From contig JASAND010015622.1 of assembly GCA_030248195.1 (NCBI GenBank), positions 1-64,000 on the forward strand: 64,000 bases of DNA. Direction: 5' to 3'. The DNA comes from Trissonchulus latispiculum (Eukaryota; Nematoda; Enoplea; Enoplida; Ironidae). The position numbers and the translations under genes were made by a program. This document shows, piece by piece, positions 25,393 through 34,964 of the stretch; position 1 is the first letter of the stretch, and the number at the start of each line of letters is the position of its first letter. The notes under the pieces were generated by a model, which saw nothing but the letters and a program-made list of their open reading frames with translations, did no database searches and had not been told where the DNA came from.

Positions 25393-25767
25393 ATGCTCTT
25401 TTACGTGAAGAAAATGTACGTAAAGTGGCTGAATTGAAAAATTTGATCAAACTTTTTAAAGCTTTGAGTAATTATAACAGGAGGGATGCCTCTAATATTC
25501 CCGAGGAATGGATTGTCAGTTTTGCGGCTATTGCTAAGGCCAATGATATTGATGAGGATAGATTTAAAAATTATTTGCAGAAAAAACCCGGAAAAGGCCG
25601 GGCAGGAAAAGCTAAGGCTAAAGTTTGTACAGTTGATTCGGACGACAGAAAAACGTGACCCTATGGACCTAAAGCTCAAGGAGCTGGAAGAGAAACTGAA
25701 AAAGGTCGAAATCCGCAATGCTCAGAGGATCGCCGTCGGATTGAAGATCAAGGAAATACTGCAATGA
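25393..25767 (+). pseudogene. Lysine-rich coding remnant, family unknown
   Basis: A frame from about 25393 to the TGA at 25656 reads YNALLREENVRKVAELKNLI and then IPEEWIVSFAAIAKANDIDE, with a basic stretch KKPGKGRAGKAKAK. A second frame overlaps and continues to 25767 as MDLKLKELEEKLKKVEIRNA, a predicted coiled coil. The two look like one protein separated by a frameshift near 25655. A gag-like or ORF1-like fragment of a retroelement or a host gene fragment are both possible; I do not recognise it. Confidence 0.4.
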
Positions 25768-26025
25768 ACAATTGGATGGTGCGTAGCTTTGGCGGTATTG
25801 TCAGATACAGATGAAGAGAACAGAATCGCTACAAAGGAAAATGTGGGGATTCGGCAGATTTTACTTATCTTGTTTTTGAAACTTATTAGGCTATTTACTA
25901 TCTTGTAACACAAACATGCAGGTAATTTACTGATTATAAACAAACATTAAGGACTAAATTTATTTCAGCTGATATGTTGGGTTCCAAATTGAAAACTGAT
26001 TTTGATCTTGGGAGCCAGCACTAAC

Positions 26026-26432
26026 CTGGAATCTGACACGTAACAGAAACGTGAGCACTTCTTTTGTGAAGAAGTGGCTGTTCAACCCGCCAATGCACAC
26101 CATCGAAGCTGAGCACCCGCTTGGTGTCTTCCCCTGATGTGTCCCCATAGCTCCCACCGGTAAGGTAAATGCGTCCGTCTGCTTGTGTGAGGCTGTGTTG
26201 TTCTTGCGGAAACGGAACATTATATTGCTGATCAAGAAACGTACAAGCATAGCTGTGAGCATCAGCTACTTGGAGTCTGGGTGTTGGATGAAAGGTCTCA
26301 TCTCCACTACCAATAGCGAAAACTCGGTTTGCAAAGGCAACCAGATTTGGTGTCGTGGTGATATTTCTGGGAGGCCACAAAGAAACCACTGGTTTGTTGT
26401 GGTATTGAATTTTCTGCAGTTTCGGAAAGAGT
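26026..26432 (-). pseudogene. Kelch-repeat exon with a frameshift
   Basis: Acceptor CTCATTTAG and donor GTTAGT on the minus strand bracket 407 bp. The first part reads DSFRNCRKFNTTTNQWFLCG, a typical end of a Kelch blade (K-F-N-x-x-T-N-x-W). After a one-base shift near 26385 the frame continues NLVAFANRVFAIGSGDETF, later GRIYLTGGSYGDTSGEDTKR and VLSFDGVHWRVEQPLLHKRS with AHVSV, which is a nearly canonical Kelch blade (GG...FD..W....L...R..H). About two beta-propeller blades are present; such domains bind protein partners. The frameshift suggests a pseudogene exon or a sequence error. No BTB or other neighbour domain is visible. Confidence 0.65.
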
Positions 26433-26567
26433 CTAAATGAGCAAGCATGTTGTGCAAAATGTATGCATAGATAAAGTATACATACATAATACAAAGTGCA
26501 TATGTAGATATATACAGAGTCGTATGCTACCTTTCCCAGATGCTAAAATTTCTTAATTTCTTAATAT

Positions 26568-26943
26568 CAAGAGTACATAATATAAGAGTATGCCACTAGG
26601 CACACTCTATGTTATCAGAGCAAAAACTATGCTCTGCTCGCTAACGGCCCACCCACCCACCCCCCCGCAAATTAGACCCATCACTTCAAAGAATTTTTTA
26701 GCGCTATGTTTACGTTCTAAAGCTCAAAGCAGGCACAAAATTCGCGCACACACTGCTTGTGTTTTCGAGCTTAAGCACATAAACATAGAGCGAGTGAGCG
26801 TACCCCCGTTTCGACTAGGTACTGATTTGCGGGGGGGGGGGTCACTAGGGTCTGATTTGCGGGGGGGGGGTGGGCCGTTAGCGTGCAGAGCATAGTTTTT
26901 GCTCTGATAACATAGAGCTTGCCTAGTGGCATATGTACTCTTG
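26568..26943. mobile_element. Foldback element 3, CAAGAG/7-bp TSD group
   Basis: Starts CAAGAGTACATAATATAAGA and ends GGCATATGTACTCTTG; TTAATAT stands outside both ends (26561-26567 and 26944-26950). The arms are complementary (GCAGAGCATAGTTTTTGCTC against GAGCAAAAACTATGCTCTGC) and carry C-runs and G-runs with GCAAATTAG/CTGATTTGC motifs. Same subfamily as 6997-7333, in the opposite internal orientation. It inserted just upstream of the Kelch exon. Confidence 0.9.
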
Positions 26944-26950
26944 TTAATAT

Positions 26951-27802
26951 GAACATGCAGTTGCACATGTATTAAAACTTACTGTAAGGGAGAAAGTAAG
27001 CATAAATATGAGAAATCTAAATCTATATCTCATATAAACCTCGTTAGAATAACCTTTCTGAACTACAATATGTGAAAATAAGCAAAGAAGGTGAATGGCG
27101 ACTGCATGACCTAAAATGGGCCACCCGCTTAACTCTCGAGGTTAGCTACAGTTTAAATTTTAGCCATGCTGTTACTTTATAAAGTCTACCCTTCACATAG
27201 GGTAAATATTTGAGGAAGCACTCGAAACTAAGTACGCAATCAGCTCAAACGTACAAAGGGATTGAACCCCATTTGGGCATAGTGTTGAGAATTCTATGAA
27301 CTCAATCTTTGGAGACCAAAATTGCAAAACGTAGAGGTAAGCCTCAAATCGGCGGTGTTGTTTGGAGGCAGAAATCTTTGTAAACTAATCTCCCCATTGT
27401 ACCCACACGGCAACAGTTGTCTGTCTCATTTCATCACGTGGGATCCTGTAGGACTACGTCCCATACAAACAAGTTGCTGAAGCTTTTTGCTGCTAGCTGC
27501 CAAATGTGGCAACGCCGAGGCGACAGGGCGTGATTCTTAAAAGAGGAGACTTTCCTATACAATAAAAAATTCGTGTCTACCATTATTTGATATTTCCTTA
27601 TGGCAACTTGGATGTTCTTAGTTTTTGCTGATAATTTGACCGAACTTACGACTCCAGGTTCCTGGATCACATTTCCCCCTCCTGGTGAGGATCATCAGTT
27701 TATCATGTCTAGTGCAGAATGCCAGCAAGCAACAACATTAACAGAACAACAACTTCTGGGTGACAAACTAAGGATTCCTGTGATTATCATACTAGCATTT
27801 TA
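26951..27802. other. Non-coding stretch
   Basis: Frames at 27434 (-) and 27600 (+) have no recognisable domain. No repeat with a second copy in the window was noticed. Confidence 0.3.
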
Positions 27803-28708
27803 ACTTTTCTCATGGTAATGAGCCACTGCTTTACTAGTTAACAAATTTGTTTCAGTTTAGCACAGAATTGTACAACTACGTAGTAAATGCTACCACATTC
27901 TACCGTAGAATTTTCGGAAAACTAAAATCGGCTACAGATATCGTAATCAGTAAAAATATACTGATCAGATAACTGGTCGCGTTTAAATAACTAACAGCCA
28001 TGATTATAATTTTTGGAATCTGTTGAGTGACTACTACTCCAATAAGCCAGGAAAACGCCCTATTTCGAAATCAACTAGACATGACTTAATGTCCGAAGTA
28101 AAAGAAGCTAAAGCAGTGGAGTCCACCAAATCTCAAAGACAATACCATCTGCTCCGCACCTATGATATCATAACGGTAGGTGGGATTGACAGACTAATTA
28201 GAAACCCGTAGCCGAACTGTCTTGTTTACATCACAGCTTACGAAGAATTTTATGAGTTGATTAAAAAGACTCATGATGAAGCAGGTCACGGAGGTAGATG
28301 CAAGTTGGAAAAACACTTGAAGCAGCATACCATTCCAAGACCAGCTTTGCATCTTTTTGTCAGCACTTGCGACAGTTGCCAACTTAAGAAGCCAAAACAA
28401 AGGAAAAATATTGTTCTGAAACCGATAATTTCGAAAGATTTTTTATCAAGAGTCCAGATAGATCTAGTAGACACGCAAAGTTTGCCAGACAATACAAATC
28501 AAACAGTTGCCATCTAACAAAGGGCTAGATAAGCTAGTTGTCGTGAATAATAGTAAAAATGCTAGTATGATAATCACAAGAATTTTATTTTTCCGAAAAT
28601 TCTACGGTAGCATGTGGTAGCATTTACTACGCAGTTGTACAATTCTGCGCTAAACTGAAACAATTTTATTAACTAGTGAAGCGGTGGCTCATTACTATGA
28701 GCAAAAGT
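27803..28708. mobile_element. 906 bp TIR element carrying an integrase fragment
   Basis: About 120-bp terminal inverted repeats: the left arm (27803-27927) with CATGGTAATGAGCCAC, GTTTCAGTTTAGC, AGAATTGTACAACT and ACCGTAGAATTTTCGGAAAA is mirrored at 28588-28708 with few changes. Between them lies an integrase-like frame. A target duplication is not readable. The pairing of long TIRs with a retroviral-type integrase is the hallmark of Ginger-like DNA transposons (established knowledge). The element is too short to be autonomous. Confidence 0.7.
28023..28517 (+). pseudogene. Integrase (H2C2 zinc-binding region and start of core), KRBA2/Ginger-like
   Basis: A single frame interrupted by one TAG (28209-28211). 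The upstream part has QRQYHLLRTYDIITVGGIDR, as in the segment before the zinc-binding module of KRBA2-type integrases. The downstream part has HDEAGHGGRCKLEKHL ... FVSTCDSCQLKK, giving the H-x(3-5)-H ... C-x2-C zinc site, then FLSRVQIDLVDTQSLPD, where Asp in QIDLVD would be the first acidic residue of the DDE core. The frame stops at 28515 before the remaining catalytic residues, so it cannot be an active integrase. It is completely enclosed by the TIRs of the surrounding element. Confidence 0.65.
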
Positions 28709-29453
28709 CAGGCTAAACGTATGTGTTAAAAGTTTCCAAAACAACAACAACTTCCATATGCAGTGTTCGCTGAGCCAGGTATTCAAGGTATTACCTCAAA
28801 TCTTTACCCCACTCCCCCGAATATTTAAAAAAATTCCCACATTGTCAGCAGGCGATCTTCAACTGTGCTTGTTGAAATGGCTGCAGCTGATGAAATAGTG
28901 TTCACTGTTGGGTTGTATTGACGAGACGTCCAAGGTTTTGATTTGATTCCGATAATCATCTTTGAAAAATCATCAGATTTGATTCAGTTCGATTTTCTGC
29001 TCCCGACCATAAATTAATTTAGGTTCGAATTTTTTAGTTTGAAAGAGTTTGATTTTGAAAAACTAAATTTTGATACATCCTTTGATTTTTCGAATTTGCA
29101 TTCTTTCCTTACTTAAATAACTCTAATAATAAAGTAGAGTTATTTAAATTAAAATAAGTATTATAACTATAAACTAAATGAATAAACTAATAAATTTAAA
29201 AAATAATAATTTCCTGGCTGTTGCAGCTGTGAATATTGTCTTGATCGGCTTCATTGCTGCCTTAACAGGTTCGCTTTACATTACATATATTATTATTTCT
29301 GTAGCGCTTCTACCAGGGCTGGTGACCAGGAAGAAACCAAGGGCAAACCCCAACGGGAGGCGTCAAGTACCCTTGTACCCACGAAACCAGGACCTAGAAG
29401 AGAGAAGGGAAGAGGGAGATTCAGCTTTTCACTCACCATTGAAAGTAAAGAAT

Positions 29454-29526
29454 TGGTCCCGCCGGGGATCGAACCACGGCCCTTCTGCTCTAGAGTCAGA
29501 CATGCTAACCACTACACCACGGGACC
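29454..29526 (-). ncRNA. tRNA-Gln-like sequence in LTR, CUA anticodon
   Basis: On the minus strand the LTR holds GGTCCCG...CGGGACC (a perfect 7-bp acceptor stem), an A box GGTGTAGTGGTTAGC and a B box GGTTCGATCC. The five-prime half closely resembles eukaryotic tRNA-Gln. The anticodon loop reads CTCTAGA with CUA at the anticodon position, complementary to UAG. The anticodon stem has a mismatch and the T stem has two, so folding into a functional tRNA is doubtful; its likely role is as an internal Pol III promoter. Confidence 0.6.
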
Positions 29527-29583
29527 ATCAGCTGAACTCCCGTTACAGACTTATCAATCTTTCCTATGCCTGCTTCCCTTACA

Positions 29584-29791
29584 TCTCCCCCGGGTTTCTT
29601 TAAGACGCGTCCCGCGGCTTACTCAACTCGGAATCGAACCGAGAGCGCATCCAGCGCAGGGCATTCTGAGCCCAAGGGATCCGTGCTCCCCCGACACACG
29701 TTCCAGACCCTTTTAGATCCAACCAGCCAGAAACAACTACTGGGGGACCGGAGACAGGGTCCAATCCGGGTACTGAGGCAGCCTCGCCACA
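29584..29791 (-). other. TRIM internal region with second tRNA-like arm
   Basis: Contains, on the minus strand, CTCGGTTCGATTCCGAG, a perfect 5-bp T-arm with a B box, preceded by GGGCTCAGAATGCCC and a GCGC/GCGC hairpin that could stand for the D and anticodon arms. So the interior also looks tRNA-derived. The same region is at 58046-58255. There is no open frame of interest. Confidence 0.5.
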
Positions 29792-29946
29792 TGTAGCGCT
29801 TCTACCAGGGCTGGTGGACCAGGAAGAAACCAAGGGCAAACCCCAACGGGAGGCGTCAAGTACCCTTGTACCCACGAAACCAGGACCTAGAAGAGAGAAG
29901 GGAAGAGGGAGATTCAGCTTTTCACTCACCATTGAAAGTAAAGAAT

Positions 29947-30019
29947 TGGTCCCGCCGGGGATCGAACCACGGCCCTTCTGCTCCAGAGTCAGACATGCTA
30001 ACCACTACACCACGGGACC
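29947..30019 (-). ncRNA. tRNA-Gln-like sequence in LTR, CUG anticodon
   Basis: Same structure as at 29454-29526, but the anticodon loop reads CTCTGGA, so the anticodon is CUG (Gln). It is the only one of the four intact LTR copies with CUG, which supports derivation from tRNA-Gln by one base change to CUA, or a back mutation here. Confidence 0.55.
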
Positions 30020-30892
30020 ATCAGCTGAACTCCCGTTACAGGCTTATCAATCTTTCCTATGCCTGCTTACATTTCTTAATTTAATTAGTATAATTCTGTC
30101 GCTTGACTTCAAACATGTTGCATGCTAATCTTGGTTAAATTTAAAGCATGTTAAATTTGTAATTTTATAACTGTCTCACAAAACGCAAAGGGCTACATTA
30201 CAGTAATAGTTCTTGAAAAATGTCCGTCCCGCACCCCTACAGTTTTCATAAGTAAAGATCCTTTGATAAGATTTGCTGCTACCCCCCACTGTGTACTAGA
30301 GAAACCATTACTGCACATCGGCAAAACAGTATTCAAAAAATGCATCAGACTAATGCTTTTAGTATACATATTTTCTACTGAAACAAAAGTGCATCAATAC
30401 CTCATCGAAATCAGAGTTAAGGGACAAAGTTTTGATTTGATGCATTTCGATACTGGCTTCTGAAAACTCAGGTAGACTTTATTAAGTTAGAGTTTTTTGC
30501 TTTAAAAATTAAATGATTTGATTCTGTTCGATTAAATGAAACTCAAAACACTTTTTGATTCGATTCCAATCAAAAATCAAAACAACCGCAGCTCACGCAG
30601 AAAAACAAAATACCAATTCCAACATTTAAGAGCGACCACTCTCCCACCTCGGAGTGCAAATACAACCGAAATGCGTTCTCGTTCACGAAAACAGCACTAC
30701 CGTCTACAAACCGGAAATTGTCACCTCAGTCTTTTCCATCGTCTCACCGGAAAGATCTTAGCTACCTACTTGTGTCTTTAAGTGAAACACTATTTCTATC
30801 TCCAAAACATTGGCTTGGCCCATGTAACGGGACCGTGATAGTTGCTCTTGTTACTTGAATCAGAATATCTTACCTAGCAGGAACGTGAGCGT

Positions 30893-31345
30893 CTTCGAGC
30901 ACCGGATTTTTCCGGTTTTTTACCGGAAAAATCCGGATTCTGGGGGGGGGGGTGAGGGACCCCTCTGGGGGGTGAGCTCAGGTTGGGGGGGGGGGGTGAA
31001 ACCCCCCCCCCCCAAACCCCCCCAAGCACACGTATGGTGCAGACCCCCCAGACCGACAAAAACGGGACCCCCTCCGCGAAAAGGGAAAAAGGGCAGACCC
31101 TCTCGTCCAGAAAGAGAAAAGGGTAGACCCCTCAGCATATTTTATCAAAAATAGTGAATTTTTAGCAAATTTTAGCGATTTTTTCAAAAACTTTCTTAAA
31201 AATTGCTAAAAATTGTCATTTTTTAGTATTTTTTGTGAAAACCGTTAAAAATTCACAATTTTTACTAATATCGGGGCAGACCTCCTTAAAATTTTGGAAT
31301 TTTTCAGAGGTAAACCCTTCGCCGAGGTCGGGGTAGACCCCCCAG
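30893..31345. repeat. G/C-run region with CCGG-rich start
   Basis: Begins with the inverted motif CCGGATTTTTCCGG..CCGGAAAAATCCGG, then a G-run after TTCT. A related start (ACCGGACAAATCCGGTTTCT then a G-run) is at 52303. Downstream are long G and C homopolymer runs (30942-31020), purine-rich GGGCAGACCC repeats and an AT-rich AAAATTGCTAAAAATT stretch. Open frames here on both strands are homopolymer artefacts. It is probably a fragment of a dispersed element. Confidence 0.45.
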
Positions 31346-31776
31346 AATCGGACCCCGTGTTAATGTATGAGTGTGACTATATTTAGTAGATGTTAAATAT
31401 TATTGAAATATAAAGTCAACGCTTTACGTTGAAAGCTAAAGTTAACGAAAACTAATTCTACTTTCCAAGACCACCAACTGATGTTTGCCATATCAAAGTT
31501 TATTTATGTAGTAGTAGCTTATTTAAGCCAAACAACTGAAAAATTAGTTTGCCATGTTTCAAGTCGTTTGGATGGATACTTTAAGCCTAACTATGTCTGA
31601 AACAATTAATTCACAAGTTTATGCGGACCGGTGAAAATTTTGGCGGCGCTTTTGTTAAAAAATTTGCGACAAGATCTTTTGTTATTATTAAATTAGGAAC
31701 AACATTTTCTGTTCTCGGTGGAAACATGGGGAGACTTCTATCTTGAAAACCGTGAAAACGCTTGCAAAGTGTTCAT

Positions 31777-32519
31777 TCAAAATTTCGGACTTCTCTGAGT
31801 CCGTGACAGCTCAAAGGTTTGGCTTAGCAGGGTGGGTATACGACCTTTTGATGTCAGTTTGCTTCGAACGTATGAGTAGGGAGCATTTCGATCATTTCTA
31901 ACTAGAATGTTTTCTTCAGGTCGATGTACGTGTTCTCTAATTGAACTTCGAACATCCTTGGCTGATAGTTTATAAGCATTAAAGTTGACGACATTTTTGC
32001 AACATCGATACCGTTTCCAAAGTTTACGTTTACGTTCAATTTTTTCTCGTATTTTAGGGGGTAACGGTTTTTTTGCAAGACACATTATATCCTAATAGGA
32101 ACAAATTTATCAATTGGTATTTCAACAATATGGACAAAAATTTCCCGTTTTTTGGACAAAAACAGTTTTCGACATCAAGGTTCACGCTTTCGAAAAGTCC
32201 TGACCAGTCGATGGAATGCATAAAATCTTACAGATCAGCCCAATTTGCAAGCTTAAAATTCTGTTTCCAAAGAAGTGTACCTAATTTGGAGTCTCGTTGA
32301 TTTCGAAACTGAACTTGACCTTACAGTGGTCACTAGTCGAAAAAAGTCCAAGTATGTCATGTCAGCCTTGCCAAGATAAACATCACTGCAGAGAACTATG
32401 TCTAGAATATTATTTTCACGAGTAGGTGTGTCAACAATATTTGTGGGTCCACGTGAACTGTGATTGCAAAAATTCTGAAGCCAAATCATTTTTATTCGCG
32501 GTTTTAGTGAACCAGTCAA
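31777..32519 (-). pseudogene. Non-LTR retrotransposon fragment (endonuclease end to RT start)
   Basis: The minus frame 32253-32519 contains DTPTRENNILDIVLCSD, the characteristic segment near the end of APE endonuclease domains (PTR..N.LDLVL). The minus frame 31777-32085 contains IREKIERKRKLWKRYRCCKN and later APYSYVRSKLTSKGRIP, the linker between endonuclease and reverse transcriptase in CR1/Jockey-type LINEs. Together they form one decayed element with frameshifts and stops between them. The RT core itself is missing. It is unrelated in detail to the intact LINE at 43077. Confidence 0.65.
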
Positions 32520-32869
32520 TTTGAGGAAAAGTGAAATTTATATTTTTATTCACAGTGGCACGCCATTGTAGTGTATAGATTTTGTTCCGTTTTTGCCCAC
32601 CTTCTCGTAACTTTCATTATATCTGCCAGTAATCTAATACTTTGTTTAATTTTAATTTTGATTATTGATAATTAATTTAGTAGCTAGGTTCCGGGGTTAG
32701 CCCGGTATTGTAGCACAGTTTTATAGTTAGTTTGTTAAACTTTGTCCCTAAAATTTGTCAGGTACCATTGCCGGCGTCAACCTAAAATTGTCTTGCCGAG
32801 ATATGAAAGTTGTGTTGTCGTTTTTCTTGCTGTGGTGTGTTGCGAACATTTTTTATGCTTTCTATATTG

Positions 32870-33200
32870 TTCCCGGGGGCCTTTTCGCGAATGGGTTAAA
32901 CGAGTTAAAATAAACTCGATCCTTTTCGCGAATGAGTTAAAAAGAGTTAAATTTAGCTCGCCGAGTTAAGCAGAGTTAAATTTTTTAACCTTTAAAATTT
33001 AAGTTAAGCAAAGTTAAAATTAACTCTTTTAACTCTACTGTTTTCGTGAATGACACGTAGTGCTAAAAAGTTTCAGAGTTAAATTTAACTCTACCCTTTT
33101 CATGAATGGGTTAAATTTAACTCTTTTAACTCGCTCGAGCTATTTTACATTGAATTTTAACCCACGTCTCAGCACGCGGGTTAAACGAGTTAAAATCTAC
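32870..33200. repeat. GTTAAA/TTTAAC-rich MITE-like repeat
   Basis: Repeated blocks CCTTTTCGCGAATGGGTTAA, GAGTTAAATTTAACTC and TTTAACTCTTTTAACTC in both orientations. The same vocabulary occurs at 42545-42720 and in a clean inverted-repeat copy at 48518-48665. The region looks like nested or degraded copies. Confidence 0.55.
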
Positions 33201-34240
33201 TATGCTCTACATTATTATTGCCACGTTTTGCGCGCGTAACAAAGCTTTAAATATGACATGGTAATCCAACCAATGAAAGTGCGGCACATAATTTCATTGG
33301 ATGGTTCATGATGCCTCAAAATTACTTACGGTTTTGCCAATATTCTGCTGAATTATTGAACTAAAGCAATGAAATATATATTTAATGGAATATTAATTTT
33401 TTAAACATGCTGCATTTTTAGAAATCATAATTAAATAGATTTAATTAAACTAATCAATGATAAATAAAACTAAGTATTAAACTTATTTTTTGCAAATTAT
33501 TTGACAGCACTTTATGAATGCAAATTTGAAGTATGTGTGAGAGCTGGCCACATTAAAGCCGAACCAGCGGAGCACTACAACCAATCGAAATCTGAAATTT
33601 TTCTCAAAAAGTAGCTTAATTAAAAGGCTGATTTTGCTATGAATAAGCAAAACAAGTAAAATTATAAAATTGAATATTACTATAAACTTAAAAATCCTTT
33701 AGACCTTGAACCTTTAGACTTTTGAAAGAACATCTAGACTAACGTTACGCGAACTTTGCTGCAACTGATGTTGCTACACAGAATTACAGGATCAATTGTT
33801 ATCCCAACTGTGATTTTAAGGGCACCCATTTCAAGTAAAATTTGAATTCTGATTAGGAGGGGATGTGGTGGCGTGCACGGGAAGATTTGGAGGGGGGATT
33901 GGGGGGAGAGATGGGAAGGGCTTCTGAATTTTAGTGGGGCTGGAGGAATAAATTGTTTATTTCAGGGGTTCGAAATTGAAGCTACTGAATTTCAATAAAA
34001 AATTTTCTTTGATTAAATAAATTAATTAATTTGATGTAATTTGAACATGTAATAGGAATGTTTATTAATGAAATGGGTAAATATATCTTCTTTTCTTGTC
34101 TTATTTAGTTACTTTATTTAAAATGTTCCAAACGTTGGTAAGCTTTTTAAAAGTTGTAAAATTTTGAACAGTAGGACAATGCGAAAACAAGAATATTTGA
34201 ACTCTTTTCGCGTATGCAGAGAGTTAATTTTAACTTTCCC
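33201..34240. other. AT-rich non-coding stretch
   Basis: No open frame of interest. A G-rich patch (GGGGGGATTGGGGGGAGAGA) is at 33893-33913. Confidence 0.35.
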
Positions 34241-34242
34241 AG

Positions 34243-34355
34243 TGTTAAAAACCTACTTTACTAACTGTAATCCACTCTAAATTACTTTGGCTAAACTCTC
34301 CCAGTGTTAAAAACCTACTTTACTAACTGTAATCCACTCTAAATTTACTCTAAAT
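34243..34355. repeat. Tandem pair of the 'CTACTTTACTAACTGTA' repeat
   Basis: CCCAGTGTTAAAAACCTACT ... ACTGTAATCCACTCTAAATT occurs twice 55 bp apart (from 34240 and from 34295), and the second copy ends in a triplicated CTCTAAATTTA. It lies upstream of GPCR copy C; related copies are at 2040 and 25098. Confidence 0.7.
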
Positions 34356-34964
34356 TTACTCTAAACGACGTTACCTATCCAAGAGAATACAGACAGGCAA
34401 TAGTATGTTTCGCTAACGAGACAATACTAGGTACAAGCTCCAGCAACCAACCTTACAGTTTCCTTATCCTTGCGAGAGCCGTGATTGATTAGTGTTTTTG
34501 ATTTTGCACCCGTTCGTAGAAAGTGTGGTACTACTAAAATGCTGCTTGTGTAAATTTGTTCTATTCAGTTCAATGTTGGATTTGGCTTTAAACTTCTATA
34601 CAATTAGTCCGGCTCCAAGGAGCGCAGAGTTGTAGAATTCCCTCTTGTTTAATTAATTAAAGTAGTGTTCACCATCAAAACAGATGCTAGTTTAGTTAAT
34701 AACATTGCTAGGGTTGTCATGATTGAGACATTTGAGAATTGAATATTCATACATTTGAACAAGACAATATTGCATCCGCTAATTAACGCACGTTTGCCTT
34801 TATCTTTTGGCAACTCCCACTTGCCCTTCTTAAGATCAGGTGGGTTTAGAGAACTTGTTGGTTCTGTACTGTGCTGTACTGCACGACCTCAGCTGCCCTC
34901 AAAAACTAAGACTGTTAGCTTAAACAAATTTAAAGTGTGTTGCAGCTTTCGCAGAAAATTCTAT

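Larger units (their letters stand above)
29300..30071 (-). mobile_element. tRNA-bearing TRIM (Helenus-like), copy 1
   Basis: Compact LTR element, read on the minus strand. Two LTRs (29792-30071 upstream, 29300-29583 downstream) start TGTAAG and end GCGCTACA; one has a 5-bp-class deletion at its TG end. TTTC lies outside both ends (29296-29299 and 30072-30075), a perfect 4-bp target duplication. After the upstream LTR and two bases comes TGGCGAGGCTGCC, a TGG-type primer-binding site. Before the downstream LTR is the purine run GGGGGAGA. The 208-bp interior has no gag or pol. Each LTR has a tRNA-like insert. This matches TRIM architecture and, as I recall, the published Helenus group (4-bp duplications in animals). 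It must depend on an autonomous LTR element elsewhere. Confidence 0.85.

Noticed and set aside
29300..30071. Interpretation as a simple SINE dimer
   Set aside because: The 4-bp duplications at the outer ends of both two-LTR copies, the primer site, the purine tract and the solo LTR fit an LTR element better.
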